Of a stretch of 64,000 nucleotides of DNA, positions 47,676 through 59,438 are shown piece by piece. Each line of letters begins with the position of its first letter. Positions within the stretch are counted from its first letter, which is position 1. Position numbers and translations under genes: made by a program. Source of the stretch: Costus lasius. Lineage: Eukaryota; Streptophyta; Magnoliopsida; Zingiberales; Costaceae. Location of the stretch: contig CM050447.1 in assembly GCA_027563935.2 (NCBI GenBank), positions 86,041,461 to 86,105,460 on the forward strand, written 5' to 3'. The notes under the pieces are model-generated. The model ran no database searches. It saw only the letters and a program-made list of their open reading frames with translations, and was not told the origin of the DNA.

Positions 47676-49876
47676 AATATCCCAACTCACTCCTCCTAGA
47701 ACACCTCAATGGAATGGTGTGTCTGAAAGGAGAAATCGAACTTTATTGGATATGGTTCGATCCATGATGAGTCATGCAACTCTACCTCCCTCATTTCTGG
47801 GGGCATGCACTAGAGACAGCTTCTCTAAAACTGAATAATGTTCCATCTAAGAGTGTCTCCAAAATACCATACGAAATGTGGAGTGGGAGACGCCCTAATC
47901 TCATTTTTATCAAGATCTGGGGATGTGAGGCTTATGTCAAACGTCAGGATTCTAGCAAGCTAGAACCTAGATCTGATAAATGTGTGTTTGTGGGGTATCC
48001 TAAGGAAACTAAAGGATACTACTTCTATATCCCAACCGAGAACAATGTGTTTGTTGCTCAGGGTGCTGTCTTTCTGGAGAAGGAATTTCTCATGAAAGAA
48101 GTTAGTGGGAGGAAGTTTGACTTGGATGAGGTCCAAGTGCAAGCACAAGACAAAGAGATGGAATCTGAGCCACCTGCACCGGTTGCTTGCCAACCTGAGG
48201 CTCAGACACAGGTCCCGCGTAGGTCTGGGAGAATTCGTCGTGCACCTGAAAGGTACGGGTCGCTGCCGACCCAACACGATGGGATCTTCATCATTGAGGA
48301 TGAACCCAGAACCTATGATGAGGCGGTCACTGAACCGGACTCCGAGAGATGGATTGACGCCATGCGATCCGAGATGGATTCCATGTCGGCTAACCAAGTC
48401 TGGGATTTGGTTGAGCTGCCTGATGGGGTAAAACCAATAGGGTGTAAATGGGTCTTCAATAGGAAGACAGACATGGATGGCAATATAGTTACCTATAAGG
48501 GTATACTAGTGGCTAAAGGATTTAAACAAGTCCACGGGGTGGACTATGATGAAACCATCTCACCAGTTGCCATGATCAAATCCATTCGGATTCTACTTGC
48601 TATAGCTGCATATCATGACTATGAGATATGGCAGATGAATGTGAAGATAGCGTTCCTTAACGCGAAGCTGACTGAGGATGTGTATATGTCACAACCTGAT
48701 GGCTTCATCCATCCTGCAGAGGCTAATAAGGTCTGCAGGCTAAAGAGATCCATTTATGGATTAAAGCAAGCATCTCGAAGTTGGAATCTTCGATTTGATG
48801 AAGCCGTGAGAGATTATGGTTTTATCAAAAGCGAAGATGACGCCTGTGTATACAGAAAATTCAATGGGAGCTTGGTGATTTTTCTAGTCTTGTATGTTGA
48901 TGACATACTGCTCATCGGAAACGACATCCTTAGTCTTGAAGCTGTGAAGACATGGTTGGGGAAATGTTTCGAGATGAAAGACTTAGGGGAGGCCGCCTAT
49001 ATTCTAGGCGTAAGGATCTACCGGGATAGATCCAAGAGGCTCCTGGCCCTTAGTCAGAGTACCTACATTGATAAGGTCCTGGAGAGGTTCAACTTGGAGC
49101 AATCCAAGAAAGGATACCTTCTAGTAAGACATGGCCTTACTCTCTCAAAGAGCCAGTGTCCTACAACACAGGCTGAGAGGGATGACATGAGTCGAATTCC
49201 TTATGCTTCGGCAGTAGGATCAATCATGTATGCAATGTTGTGTACTAGACCAGATGTGGCATATGCTGTAAGCATAACCAGCCGATACCAATCCAATCCA
49301 GGTCTGCAGCACTGGGTGGCTGTAAAGAACATCCTAAAGTATATGAGAAGAACTAAGAATTTGTTCTTGGTCTATGGGGGACAGGAATAGCTCAATATGC
49401 AGGGCTACACTGATGCATCGTTCCAGTCTGACCCTGACGACTTTAGATCGCAGGCTAGCTATGTGTTCAAGATAAATGGAGGCGCTGTATGCTGGAAGAG
49501 CTTCAAGCAATCCACCATAGCAGATTCTACAACCGAGGCTGAGTATGTGGCCGCTTCTGAGGCAGCCAAGGAAGCCGTTTGGATAAGGAAGTTCTTGTAT
49601 GATCTTCAGGTGGTCCCTAGTGCAATGGATCCCATTGAACTCTATTGTGACAACAATGGAGCAATTGCACAAGCAAAGGAACCATGGTCTCATCAAAGAT
49701 CCAAACACATACTCAGAAGATTTCACCTGATCATAGAGATCATTGACAGAGGTGATGTCAAGATTAGCAGAGTTGACACAGAGAACAATCTAGCAGACCC
49801 ATTGACCAAGGCTTTGGCGCAGCAGAAGCATGATGGTCATGCTAGAGATATGGGGTTGAGATTCCTCAACTTCTAG
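47676..49876 (+). pseudogene. E6 gag-pol, integrase end to RNase H
   Basis: Continues the E6 frame after E5, resuming within the integrase (SQLTPPRTPQWNGVSE, with the catalytic Glu). One extra base between 47785 and 47797 shifts the frame by +1; from 47774 it is open for 538 codons to a TAG at 49388-49390 (GAG in E8), then open to the natural end FLNF (49876). RT motif A reads QMNVKIAF, so the metal-binding Asp is Asn (codon 48638-48640) and the enzyme would be dead even without stops; YVDD is intact. RNase H TDASF, TEAEY and YCDN are present. Relative to family A the linker before RT is distinct and carries CGRIRRAPERY-like sequence. Confidence 0.93.
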
Positions 49877-49886
49877 GTCCTAGTGC

Positions 49887-49896
49887 AAGTGGGAGA
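49887..49896 (+). other. E6 polypurine tract
   Basis: AAGTGGGAGA, identical to the family A tract, before the family B LTR. Confidence 0.8.
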
Positions 49897-49897
49897 T

Positions 49898-51747
49898 TGT
49901 TGTTGTATATGCCCTATGACCTAGTTTTGGTCCACTTATGTACTACTTGACTTTGATATTTATATCATTCTAGCATTGTCGTTATCTATGTTTGTTTACA
50001 TCTGCGCATATGTACTGACATGATAATGTCCCTGGAGACAAATTGGATCTGTGCTCGAACTATAGTCCCCTGTCAATGTACCTTAGTGGATATGGGACAG
50101 CTATGGTACTTGTGAGACTGGTATGTGGGCTGGTTAGGCACGTGGTGCTAACGCAGACACATGGGTATATCATTGGAGGATATACTGGATAGACCCGCTG
50201 TGAGGCTATGACTTGGTGTCATGAGTTATCCTCACAAGTGACAGGAGATGCATTGATCCGTTGACTTGAGGTCATTGATCATTCTATATGGTTAGGGACT
50301 TGCTTTGATACAACCTAACACCTCGCCGTAGTTGGGAGGTCATAACGGTTGTCATTGAGCATGTCACGACCCATATGAGAAGGTCAATGGACAGACAAAG
50401 GATTTGCCCCTTCCTTAGGGAAGTATGATATCCATGGAGCTCCTCTATGGTTCTATGACTGAAAGTGTATGGCCATACCCAGGTGAGAACCTGTTTTAGT
50501 CATAGCCATGTGATTGGATGAAAACAAGTGGTGACACACTTGTCCAATCGGATATCAGTTCGGCAAAGAGACTGTAATGCATCCGTACCTAGTTGCGATG
50601 ATGAGGATGTCGATGTCGATATCCATTCCAATGACCTGGGTAGCAGCGATCCACTGCTAGGTGCCACTCACTGCTTGTGGTGACCTTTGGTCAGCACTGC
50701 CAGTGTCAGAGGAACCTACAGGGTCACACACCTTGATACCTGAGTTCTCGTATTGATCAGGAAGCCTTATGATCGAGTTATTGGATAACTCAGATCTAAT
50801 TGGGAGATTTCATCAGCGCCAATGGGCCTGATGATATAGAAGAATGTTATTGGAGCCAAAATTCATTTTTGGCAGGTTGACCCGTATTTGACCATGATTG
50901 GTCACATGTGGATTAGGGTTGCATTGGATTGGATCCAAATGCTTAATCAACCCATGTGGTGAGGTTTAGGCTAGCTCATTATCCAATGAGGCCCAATAAC
51001 AAGTTCTCATGAAGAGATAAGAGGCTAAAAGGGTATAATGGGGAGAAACATGAACCATTAAGCGCCTAAGGGCATAATGGGGTCATGTTGGCGCATTTGC
51101 TTCATTATGGAAGTAAAGGGCGCCTCCCCTCTCTTCCTTGGATGGAATGCATGCCTCTATGGCATGTCTTGGGCTGATATGGTACTTGGGCAATTATGGA
51201 TAGGTTGAATGGAGTTTATGGTAAAGTCTTGGAGACTTTCCTTGTCTCAAACCTCCTCATACTAGCCCTACACTTGTCATGATCTTGGCCCTTCCCTTAA
51301 CCGCCTCTTGCCCTATATATGTGACCCCAGCCGCCCCCTCTTAAGATGATTGATCCTTGGAGGCGTGAACACAAGAAGAGGGGCAAGAGCTAGGAGCAAG
51401 GGCACAACTTTCTCTTCCTTCTTCCATAGCCGCAAGCTTCTCTCTCCTTTCCTCTTGGCGCACGGAGCTTTGGTGCTTGGCGGCTTGGTTTGGCTCCCTT
51501 TTCTCTTGGCGCATCCTTTCCTCTTGGTGGCGCAAGTGAAGTGGAGCATCTCCCTAAGGCTTGGATCTTCTTCCCGAGGCTAGCACTGGGTGTGGAAGAA
51601 GAGAACTCAAGAGATCCGTGTGTGTGAGACTGCAGAGGGCGTGCACTTGGGCGCCTACATCGGCATCACTCCAAACCACTCTTAAGGTATTTCCTAACTC
51701 ATCGTGTCGACTCTCTTGCTTGCGATCTTCACGAGGGTTTCCCAACA
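49898..51747 (+). repeat. E6 3' LTR (family B)
   Basis: 1850 bp, TGTTGTTGTATATGCCC to GGGTTTCCCAACA. It shares short blocks with family A LTRs in the same order: the GTATGGCCATAC palindrome at 50467-50478, the TGCTAGGTGCCACTCACTGC box, the following hairpin (50677-50697) and AGGGTCACAC. A TATA-like motif is at 51314-51320. Confidence 0.9.
51314..51320 (+). promoter_or_regulatory. Probable TATA box, E6 LTR
   Basis: TATATAT in CCCTATATATGTGACC, about 430 bp before the LTR end. The equivalent site in E8 reads CTATATAAGG. Position in the LTR suits the U3/R border. Confidence 0.55.
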
Positions 51748-54510
51748 GAGCATGACAAAGAAGAAGGGATGTAATCCATCCGCTTCAGGTATTGTGCTAC
51801 TGAGGTCTTTTGTCTACTTCTTATTCATGGGTACTGAGTACCGCTTGTGAAGCTTACATATGTTTTTCATATGCAGGAGCCCAAAAGAAGTAGGACCATG
51901 AGGCTTGGTGGGATCGACTCTCGGGTCAGGGATGAAGCATTGGATGCTGCTGTTGATATCATCTCACTGCCTTGAAGACTTTATCTAGAACTTTGCTATT
52001 ATGTATTAGCTTATGTATTAGAACATCATTCCTTTTGGAAAGGATTTCAGTTTGAAATAATCAATGATATTTTTCTTTAAAACTGAGATGTTCAATTGAA
52101 GTGATACAGTTGATAATAGTTTGTGGCTCTATATGTAACACAATATCAGATCCATTGATTCAATTAACATCCTCTTATGGCATTGTCTCTTGAACCATCG
52201 AACAATGGTCACATCCAAAGGTCAATGGACTACTGGGATCATTATCCTTTTAGGATTATGATAAATGTGAGCCTTGTTCAAAGGAACAAAGTGACAGATG
52301 TTGCCTTCACCATAAAAGGTTGAAGGGTACGTGACTTGTTGGATCTATTACACAGCAATGTGTGTGGACCCATGTAAACAAGCACTAAGAGGTGTTATAT
52401 ACTTCATCAGGTGTGGGTATGCCTTATCCAACCTAAGAACTTTGGAGAAATCCAAGAAGTTCACAAATGAAGTATTGAGTCAAATTGGAGGATCTATTAA
52501 AACACTTTGATTGGATCAAGGTGATTAGTGGAGAATTTGATGACTGTCCTAAGGAGTGTGGGGTTATCTCACAGCTTACTTAGAACACCACTGTGTGGTG
52601 AATTTCAAAGAAAGAAAGAGGAACACATTGGATGTGGTTCCATCTTTGAATAGTCATGCAAATATACTACTATGATGCCATGCAAACAGATGTACTGCCA
52701 CTCTATAAGAAAGTGTCTAAGGTAGCTTTTGAGTTGCGAACTGCAAATATCCCATTCCTTCAATGGAATTGGGAATGTAATATGCAGTGATCTCAAAAGT
52801 ATATGTTTGTGGGGCACTGAAGGGTGCTATTTCTATCCCAAGGAGAACAAAATATTTGTTGCTCGATACTGCAGTCTTTCTTGAGGAGATACTTCTTTGA
52901 AAGAAGCTAGTGGGAGTAGATTTGATTGGGACAAGGTCCAGAATCAACCACAATACATTTAGACACAAATGGAGAGTGCAATCTCACATACAGGTTGAAA
53001 GTCAACCTGAGGTTCCAGTAACACAGGAACGACATAAGTCTGGATGGATTCGAAATGCTGGGCATGACGAATTTTTCATCTGGGATGAACCTAAGACTTA
53101 TGATGAAATGGACGAGGTCAGTGGACCAGATTCCAGGACATGGCTAAGCGCTATGAGAACCGTAATGGACTCCATGTCTACTGATCAAGTCTGGGACTTG
53201 GATGAAACGCCAAAGGGGTTATACCCACAGGCTGTTAATGAATCTTCTAGGAAGATGGACATGGAAGGTAACATTGTTACCGTAAAGGCAAGCTAGTGAA
53301 CAGAAATTTCAGGCAAATCCACTGGGTGGATAGTGATGAAATTTTTCACCTGAAGCTTTGTTTGAGTCCATTAGGTATCTGCTTGTTGCAATCTCTATTA
53401 TGGCATGTTGAAAATTGCTTTTCCTAATGGATGTCTGCAAGAGTATGTCCATATGTAACTAGCTGAACGGTTTTCATACATAGGCCATAAGGATATGCAT
53501 GGTCTTATACAAGCATGTTGAAAAGAGCCTGTGTTTACAAGAAGATCAGTGGGAGCACCTTAATAGTATTTCTTGTTCTAGATGATTGATGGTATTCTCC
53601 TCACATGGAATGACATCTCAGCTCTTCAAATGGTGAAGAAAAGGCTTGAGATGTATTTCGAGAAGAATGATCTAGGGAATGATGCCTACATCCTAGGCAT
53701 GAGGATCTATAGATAGAGATCCAAGAAAGTCATTGCCCTTTAGTCAATCTATGTTCATCCAAGAGTTTCTGGAGAGGTTTATATTGGATGATTCCAAATA
53801 TTGATACCTTCCAGAGAGATATGGTTTGACTCTCATGAGGATGTTGTGTCCTATGACACAGCTGGAGAGTAATAACATGGGTCTAAGATCCTGATACATG
53901 GTGTATAGGATGGATCATGTTTTGAGTAATATACACAAGACCATTTGTGGCAAATGCATGGAGCATAGCCAGTAAGTTTCAATCAGATCCTAGTGTTTGA
54001 CACTGGATAGCTGTGAAAGCAATCCTTATATATACTTGGGAAGTATAAAGGATTGAAGTCTAGTCTATGATAGACAGGAAGAATTTTGTGTACAAGGGTA
54101 CACTAATACTTTGTTCCAGTCTTATGACCATAGCCAGGATTTGTGCTTTGCCTTATTGTGGTGTTGTGTACTGAAAGAGCATTATGCAAACCATAGTGGC
54201 AAAATTCTACAAATAAGGCTGAGTACATTGCAGCTTCTTGTGGCAGCCAAGGAAGCAGCTTCATTCATTTGTACTTGATTTAGTTCCTAGTGCTTGATGG
54301 TCCAGTATAGTTCTTACTGGGGCAATAGCATAAGTGAAGGAACTTAATGCTCAAGTATGTACTGCAGCATATCATCTGATCTTATAGATAATGGATAAGG
54401 ATGATGATCAAATTTGTTAAAATAAACACAGATAGCAATCTGGAAAAACCCACTGACATAGCCTCTGGCGCAGCGGAAGCTAAATGGGTCATACTAGAGA
54501 CATTGGAACT
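51748..54510 (+). pseudogene. E7 gag-pol relic
   Basis: Heavily decayed family B polyprotein entered at the end of Gag, where E6 inserted. It has many stops, indels and short deletions. Still readable: GTGCTACTGAGG and WVLSTAC-like protease (near 51820-51850), integrase pieces (HSNVCGP near 52345-52372 and a GVSERR-like remnant near 52590), the longest open stretch (52910-53296, linker to RT start with MDSMSTDQVWDL), RT pieces (MDMEGNIVT near 53256) and RNase H fragments up to LWRSG-like sequence near 54480. Clearly older than E6. Confidence 0.85.
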
Positions 54511-54542
54511 AACTAAACATCAGTTGCCCTTGGTTTTAGTGC

Positions 54543-54552
54543 AAGTGGGAGA
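54543..54552 (+). other. E7 polypurine tract
   Basis: AAGTGGGAGA, unchanged although the gene before it is decayed. Confidence 0.75.
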
Positions 54553-54553
54553 T

Positions 54554-56785
54554 TGTTGGTGTTTATGCCCTGCAGACTAATGTTTGGACATGGTCGGGCA
54601 TTGTTTGAATGTACTTTGATGGAATTGTTATTCTTTATAGAGGCATGGTCGTTATTATGCAGACTTCTCTACCTGTGTTGATGTATTGAGTTGCATAAAT
54701 AATGTCCCAGGAGTTTGGTTGGATCCATTCTCATAAGCTATCCCTAGTCAAGGTACCTTAGCAGATATGGGACAGCTTTGGTACATGTGAGACCAGTGTA
54801 TGGGCTAGTTAGGTGCGGGGCACAGTAACGCAGACATACAGGTGCACTGGATGCACTGGAGTGATCCACCGTGAGGATTGACTTGTCTAGTCAACAAGTC
54901 AATCTCACATGCAAGAGGTTTGCATTGATCCTTAGACTTGAGATATTCATGTCTAGATTTGATGATGGGTATGCTTTGATACAGTCTTACGTCTCTCCGT
55001 AATTGGGAGACCAAAACGACTGTCATTGGGCATGTCATAAGTCATGTATAGACATGGATGACCAATAGTAGGATTTGCCCCTTCATTATTGGAAGCATGA
55101 TATCCACTCGGGGGCACCCCACCTTATTGGTGCATGACAGGAATGCGTGGCCACACTAGTTGAGTCATGACCAATGCATTGGATTGATGAACTTGAGACT
55201 AATCCAATGACAGGATATCAGTTTAAGCAAAGGGATCTATAATGCATGGGAATCCTCGTTGTTTGGTTAGGAGTTGTTGTCATATGACTTAAGTCCTATG
55301 ACATGGGTAGTAGTGATGTGTTGCTAGATACCCCTCACTACTTATGATGTTTACATCATTGCCATCGTCATTAGGATCCTACGGGGTCACACGCAATAGA
55401 CTCTTGACGTTGCTTTAATCAGAAGCCTTAGGATCAAGTTATTGGATAACTTAGATCCATTTGGAAGATTTCATCAGCGCCAATAGGCATGATGAGTTGG
55501 AAGAAGGTTATTGGAGCCAAACTTCATTTTTGGCAGGTTGACCCGAAATTGACCTAGATTGGTCACATTTGGATTAGGGTTGTATTGGATTGGATCCAAT
55601 AGCTTAATCAACCCATGCCATGAAGTTTGGGCTTGCTCATTATTCAATGAGGCCCAATAATTAGTTGTCATGAAGAGAGAATTGGCTAAAAGGGTATAAT
55701 GGGGAGAAGTCTTCACCCATTAGCGCCTAGGGGCATAATGGGGTGAAGTGGGCAGTTTTGCTACATTAAGGAAGTAAAAGGCGCCTTGCCCTTTCTCCCT
55801 TGATGGAAACCTTACCTCTAAGCCAAGTCTTGGGGCTAATATGGCTTGAGAACTTTTATGGGAAGTTCCTAGGCGCATATGGATGTTGGGAAGAGGTATA
55901 TGGTAAAGTCTTGGAGACTTACCTTACCTCAAACCCTAATTTCTCCCAAGACACCACCCTAGCTGAATTCCTCTTGCTTGTTGTGCCTAGCCCTTCTCCT
56001 TGGATGGAATGGATGCCTCTAAGGCATGTCTTGGGTTGATATGGCCATTGGGCAAATTAGGATAGGTTGAATGAGGTTTAAGGTAAAGTCTTGAAGACTT
56101 TCCTTACCTCAAGACTCCTTTATCCTAGCCGCCCACTTGGCATGATCCTAGCCATTGCCCTAGCCGCCCCTTGCCCTATTAATAGGACCCTTGCCACCCC
56201 CTCTTGAGAGGTTGGTTCGTGTGTTCAATCCTTGGAGGCGTGAGCACATCAAGAGGAGGCGCAAGCATAAGGGCGAGAGTGTATAGAGGTGGCGCAACCT
56301 TTGTCCTCCTTGAAGCCGCAAGCATCCTCTTCTTCCTCTCTCTTTGGTGCAAGAAGGAGGAGTGCATGTTGTCTTCATATTCTTCCATAGCCGCAAGCAT
56401 CATCATTTCCTTGTCTTGGCGCAAGAACAAGAAGAGCTTGGTGGCATCATCTTCCTCCTCATCTCTTCTTGGCGCTTTCATCTTGGAGGTGGAGCAAGCG
56501 AAGTGAAGGAACCCTAAGGCTTGATTCTCTTCCCGAGGCTAGCACCAAGCGTGGAAGGGAGAAACGATCAAGGAGTCGACGCGTGGATATTTGTAGAGGG
56601 CGAGCACTTGATTGTCTTCGAACATGGCTTCAAGAACCGAGCAAGCAATAGAGGTATTATCCTTGTCGCATCCTTGTGTTCTCCCTCGCATGGATCCTTG
56701 GGCAAAGGAATATGTTTCGGGTGTAATGGTTCCGCTGCGTTCTAGGACTGCAAAAATTTTAAATTACACTCGGTATTTCCTAACA
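54554..56785 (+). repeat. E7 3' LTR (family B)
   Basis: 2232 bp, TGTTGGTGTTTATGCCC to GGTATTTCCTAACA. Longer than the E6 LTR: a block resembling TTGGATGGAA-TGCCTCTAAGGCATGTCTTGGG-TGATATGG and GGTAAAGTCTTGGAGACTT occurs twice (about 55799-55930 and 55998-56110). The hairpin at the conserved site is ATGATG-TTTA-CATCAT (55344-55359). The GTATGGCCATAC palindrome is degraded here (near 55145). Confidence 0.85.
55799..56110 (+). repeat. Internal duplication in E7 LTR
   Basis: Two ~130-bp units about 200 bp apart, each with a GATGGAAnCnnTACCTCTAAG-like start, TCTTGGG(G)CTAATATGG and GTAAAGTCTTG(G)AGACTT followed by CCTTACCTCAA. The E6 LTR has one unit (about 51140-51250), so the second copy explains part of the extra length in E7. 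Confidence 0.7.
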
Positions 56786-57927
56786 GTCTGCAGGCTAAAG
56801 AGATCCATTTATGGATTAAAGCAAGCTTCTCGAAGTTGGAATCTTCGATTTGATGAGGCAGTAAGAGATTACGGCTTTATCAAGAGCGAAGATGACGCCT
56901 GTGTATACAGAAAATTCAGTGGGTGCTTGGTGACATTTCTGGTCCTGTATGTCGATGACATACTTCTCATCGGAAATGACATCCCTAGTCTTCTAGCTGT
57001 GAAGACATGGTTGGGGAAGTGTTTCGAGATGAAAGACTTAGGGGAGGCTGCCTATATCCTAGGCGTGAGGATCTACCAGGATAAATCCAAGAAACTCCTA
57101 GCCCTTAGTCAGAGTACTTACATTGATAAGGTCCTCGAGGGGTTCAGCTTGGAGCAATCTAAGAAAGGATACCTTCTAGTGAGACATGGCCTTATTCTCT
57201 CCAAGAGCCGGTGTCCCACCACACAGGCTGAGAGGGATGACATGAGTCGAGTTCCCTATGCTTCGGCAGTAGGTTCGATCATGTATGCAATGTTGTGTAC
57301 TAGACCAGACGTGGCTTATGCTTTGAGCATAACCAGTCGATACCAATCCAATCCAGGTCTGCAGCACTGGGTGGCTGTAATGAACATTCTATGTTTCTGA
57401 TAAGAACTAAGGAGTGGTTCTTGGTCTATGTGGGGCAGGAAGAGCTCAGTGTTCAGGGCTACACTGAGGCATCATTCCAATCAGACTCTGATGACTACTG
57501 ATCGCCGGCAAGCTATGTGTTCAGAGTGTGTGGATGTGCGATGAGCTGAGAGAGCTCTAGGCAATCCACAATAGCTGATTCTACAACCGAGGCTGAGTAT
57601 GTTGCCTTTAAGGAAGCCAAAGAAGCCGTTTGGATAAGGAAGTTCATTTCTGAACTTCAGGTGGTTCCAAATATTATGGCTTTGATTGAGCTCTATTGTG
57701 ACAACAATAAAGCGATGACACAGGCAAAGGAACCACGGTCTGATCAAAAATCCAAACACATACTCAGGAGATTTCACCTGATCTTGGAGGTCATTGACAG
57801 AGGTGATATCAAGATTAGCAGAGTTGACATAGATAACAATCTGGTAGACCCACTGACCAAGGCTTTGGCACAGCAGAAGCGTGATGATCATACGAGAGAC
57901 ATGGGGTTGAGATTTCTCAACAACTAA
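56786..57927 (+). pseudogene. E8 gag-pol, RT second half and RNase H
   Basis: Family B polyprotein resuming at VCRLKRSIYGLKQASRSW after E7. RT YVDD is intact (LVLYVDDILLIGND). The frame is open to a TGA at 57398-57400, where a small rearrangement replaces the expected KYMRRTK segment. The next ~250 bp (RNase H start) are frameshifted and altered. The last 88 codons (57661-57927) are open again with YCDNN, KSKHILRRFHL and DPLTKALAQQK, ending FLNN. The part upstream of RT lies outside the window. Confidence 0.9.
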
Positions 57928-57937
57928 GTCTAAGTGC

Positions 57938-57947
57938 AAGTGAGAGA
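57938..57947 (+). other. E8 polypurine tract
   Basis: AAGTGAGAGA before the 3' LTR; differs from all other copies by one G-to-A change. Confidence 0.7.
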
Positions 57948-58907
57948 TTGTTGGTGTATATGCCCTTAGACCAATTGTTGGTCTAATCTTGTACTACTTG
58001 ATATTGATATCGCAATGTCGTTATTATGCTATGTTTACATCTGCGATTATGTACATGGATAATAATGTCCCTGGAGATAGATTGTATCTGTGCTCAAACG
58101 GTGTGTCCCCAGTCGAGTACCTGAGTGGATAAGGGACAGCTCTAGTACATGTGAGACTAGTATATGGGCTGGTTAGGCACGGGGTGCTAACGCAGGCATA
58201 TGGGTATATCAATGGTGGGTATACTGGACCGACCCACTGTGAGGCTCTAACTTGGTGTCATGAGTTAAGCTCACAAGTGACAGGAGATGCATTGATCCCT
58301 TGACTTGAGGTCATTGACTCTTCTATATGGTTAGGGATATACTTTGATACAACCTAATAGCTCGCCATAGCAGGGAGGTCATAATGGTTGTCATTGGGTA
58401 TGTCACGACCCATATGAGAAGATCAATTGATAGACATAGGATTTGCCCCTTCCTGCGGGAAGCTTGATATCCACGGGGCCCCCTATGGTTGCATGACTGA
58501 AAGTGTATGGCCATACCCAGGTGAAAGCCTGATTTAGTCATGACCATGAGATTGGGTGAAAACAAAGTGGTGACACACTTTGTCCAATAGGATATCAGTC
58601 TGGCAATGAGACTGTAATGCATCGATATCTTGTTGCGATGATAGGGATGTCGATGCTGATATCCATTCCAAAGACTTGGGTAGCAGCGATGCACTGCTAG
58701 GTGCCACTCACTGCTTGTGATGACCTGAGTTCATCACTGCCAACGTCAGAGGAAACTACAGGGTCGTACAACTTGAAACTCGAGTTCTCATATTGATCGA
58801 GTAGCCTAATGATCGAGTTATTGGATAACTCGGATCTTTTTGGGAGAATCTATCAGTGCCATTGTGCCTGATGAGATGGAAAGAACTTATTGGAGCTAAC
58901 TTCATTT

Positions 58908-59110
58908 TTGGGCCAGATGGGCCAAATGGGCCAAATAGACCCAATAGGTCATTTGGGCCAAATGGGCTAAATGAAGTTTAAGCTTGGAGCATGGACCAAT
59001 GGGCCTCTAAGCCCAATGGGCGTGAAACCCAGTTGGGGCGTGAGGCCTAATGGGCCTTGAGGCCCAATGGGCCGTCGGGCCTAATGGGCCATGACAATAA
59101 GTTGCTTGGG
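58908..59110 (+). repeat. TGGGCC motif cluster in E8 LTR
   Basis: About ten TGGGCC and several related TGGGCT or AGCCCA copies in 200 bp, many as AATGGGCC or ATGGGCCAAATGGGCC. TGGGCC/T is the plant site II element recognised by TCP transcription factors, so the cluster may be a promoter part; it may also be simple repeat growth. Confidence 0.6.
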
Positions 59111-59129
59111 CCCAATAGACATCTTGGTG

Positions 59130-59400
59130 AATTAAATCATGTATTTAATTCTGGGAATTAAATTTTATATTTAATTCTGTAATTAATTCTGAGTTTAACG
59201 ATGAATTTAATTCTGGATTTAATTACGAATTTAATTCTGAATTTGAAGAGTCATGCTATAAATGGCCATTATGAGACTTTTTTTCAAGGTTTTAATGAGT
59301 CATTATGAGACTTTAATTCAAATTTTAATTCTATAATTAATTCTGAATTTAATTCTATAATTAATGATGAATTTATTAGAGAGATTAATTTTGAATTTAT
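59130..59400 (+). repeat. AT-rich degenerate repeat in E8 LTR
   Basis: Many copies of a 10-14-bp unit around GAATTTAATTCTG, with an interrupting partial duplication around TCATTATGAGACTTT (near 59266 and 59300). It lies directly upstream of the TATA-like site. Confidence 0.75.
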
Positions 59401-59428
59401 TTCAAAATACCAGAGGTCATTGTGATTT

Positions 59429-59438
59429 CTATATAAGG
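59429..59438 (+). promoter_or_regulatory. Probable TATA box, E8 LTR
   Basis: CTATATAAGG, a good plant TATA match, about 530 bp before the LTR end, in the same place as the motif in E6. Confidence 0.6.

Larger units (their letters stand above)
37440..51747 (+). mobile_element. E6: copia element, family B, interrupted by E5
   Basis: The 3' two-thirds of an element: gag-pol pieces (37440-38532 and 47681-49876), polypurine tract and a 1.85-kb 3' LTR (49898-51747). It was disrupted by E1 on the left and by E5 in the integrase region. It is itself inserted in the gag region of E7. Age from LTRs cannot be judged because its 5' LTR is outside the window. Confidence 0.9.
51748..56785 (+). mobile_element. 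E7: old copia element, family B
   Basis: Relic pol (51748-54510), polypurine tract (54543-54552) and a long 3' LTR (54554-56785). Inserted in the RT region of E8; its right flank is GTCTG (56786-56790). Its 5' half lies outside the window beyond E6. Confidence 0.85.

Noticed and set aside
51350..51583. Small Ser/Arg/Leu-rich ORFs in LTR ends (also near 56200-56500 and 59360-59890)
   Set aside because: Low-complexity transcribed LTR sequence; lengths and frames are not kept between E6, E7 and E8.
56612..56785. N-terminal part of the 262-codon ORF at 56612-57400 as a novel protein fused to RT
   Set aside because: It is the E7 LTR end read through by chance into the interrupted E8 pol.
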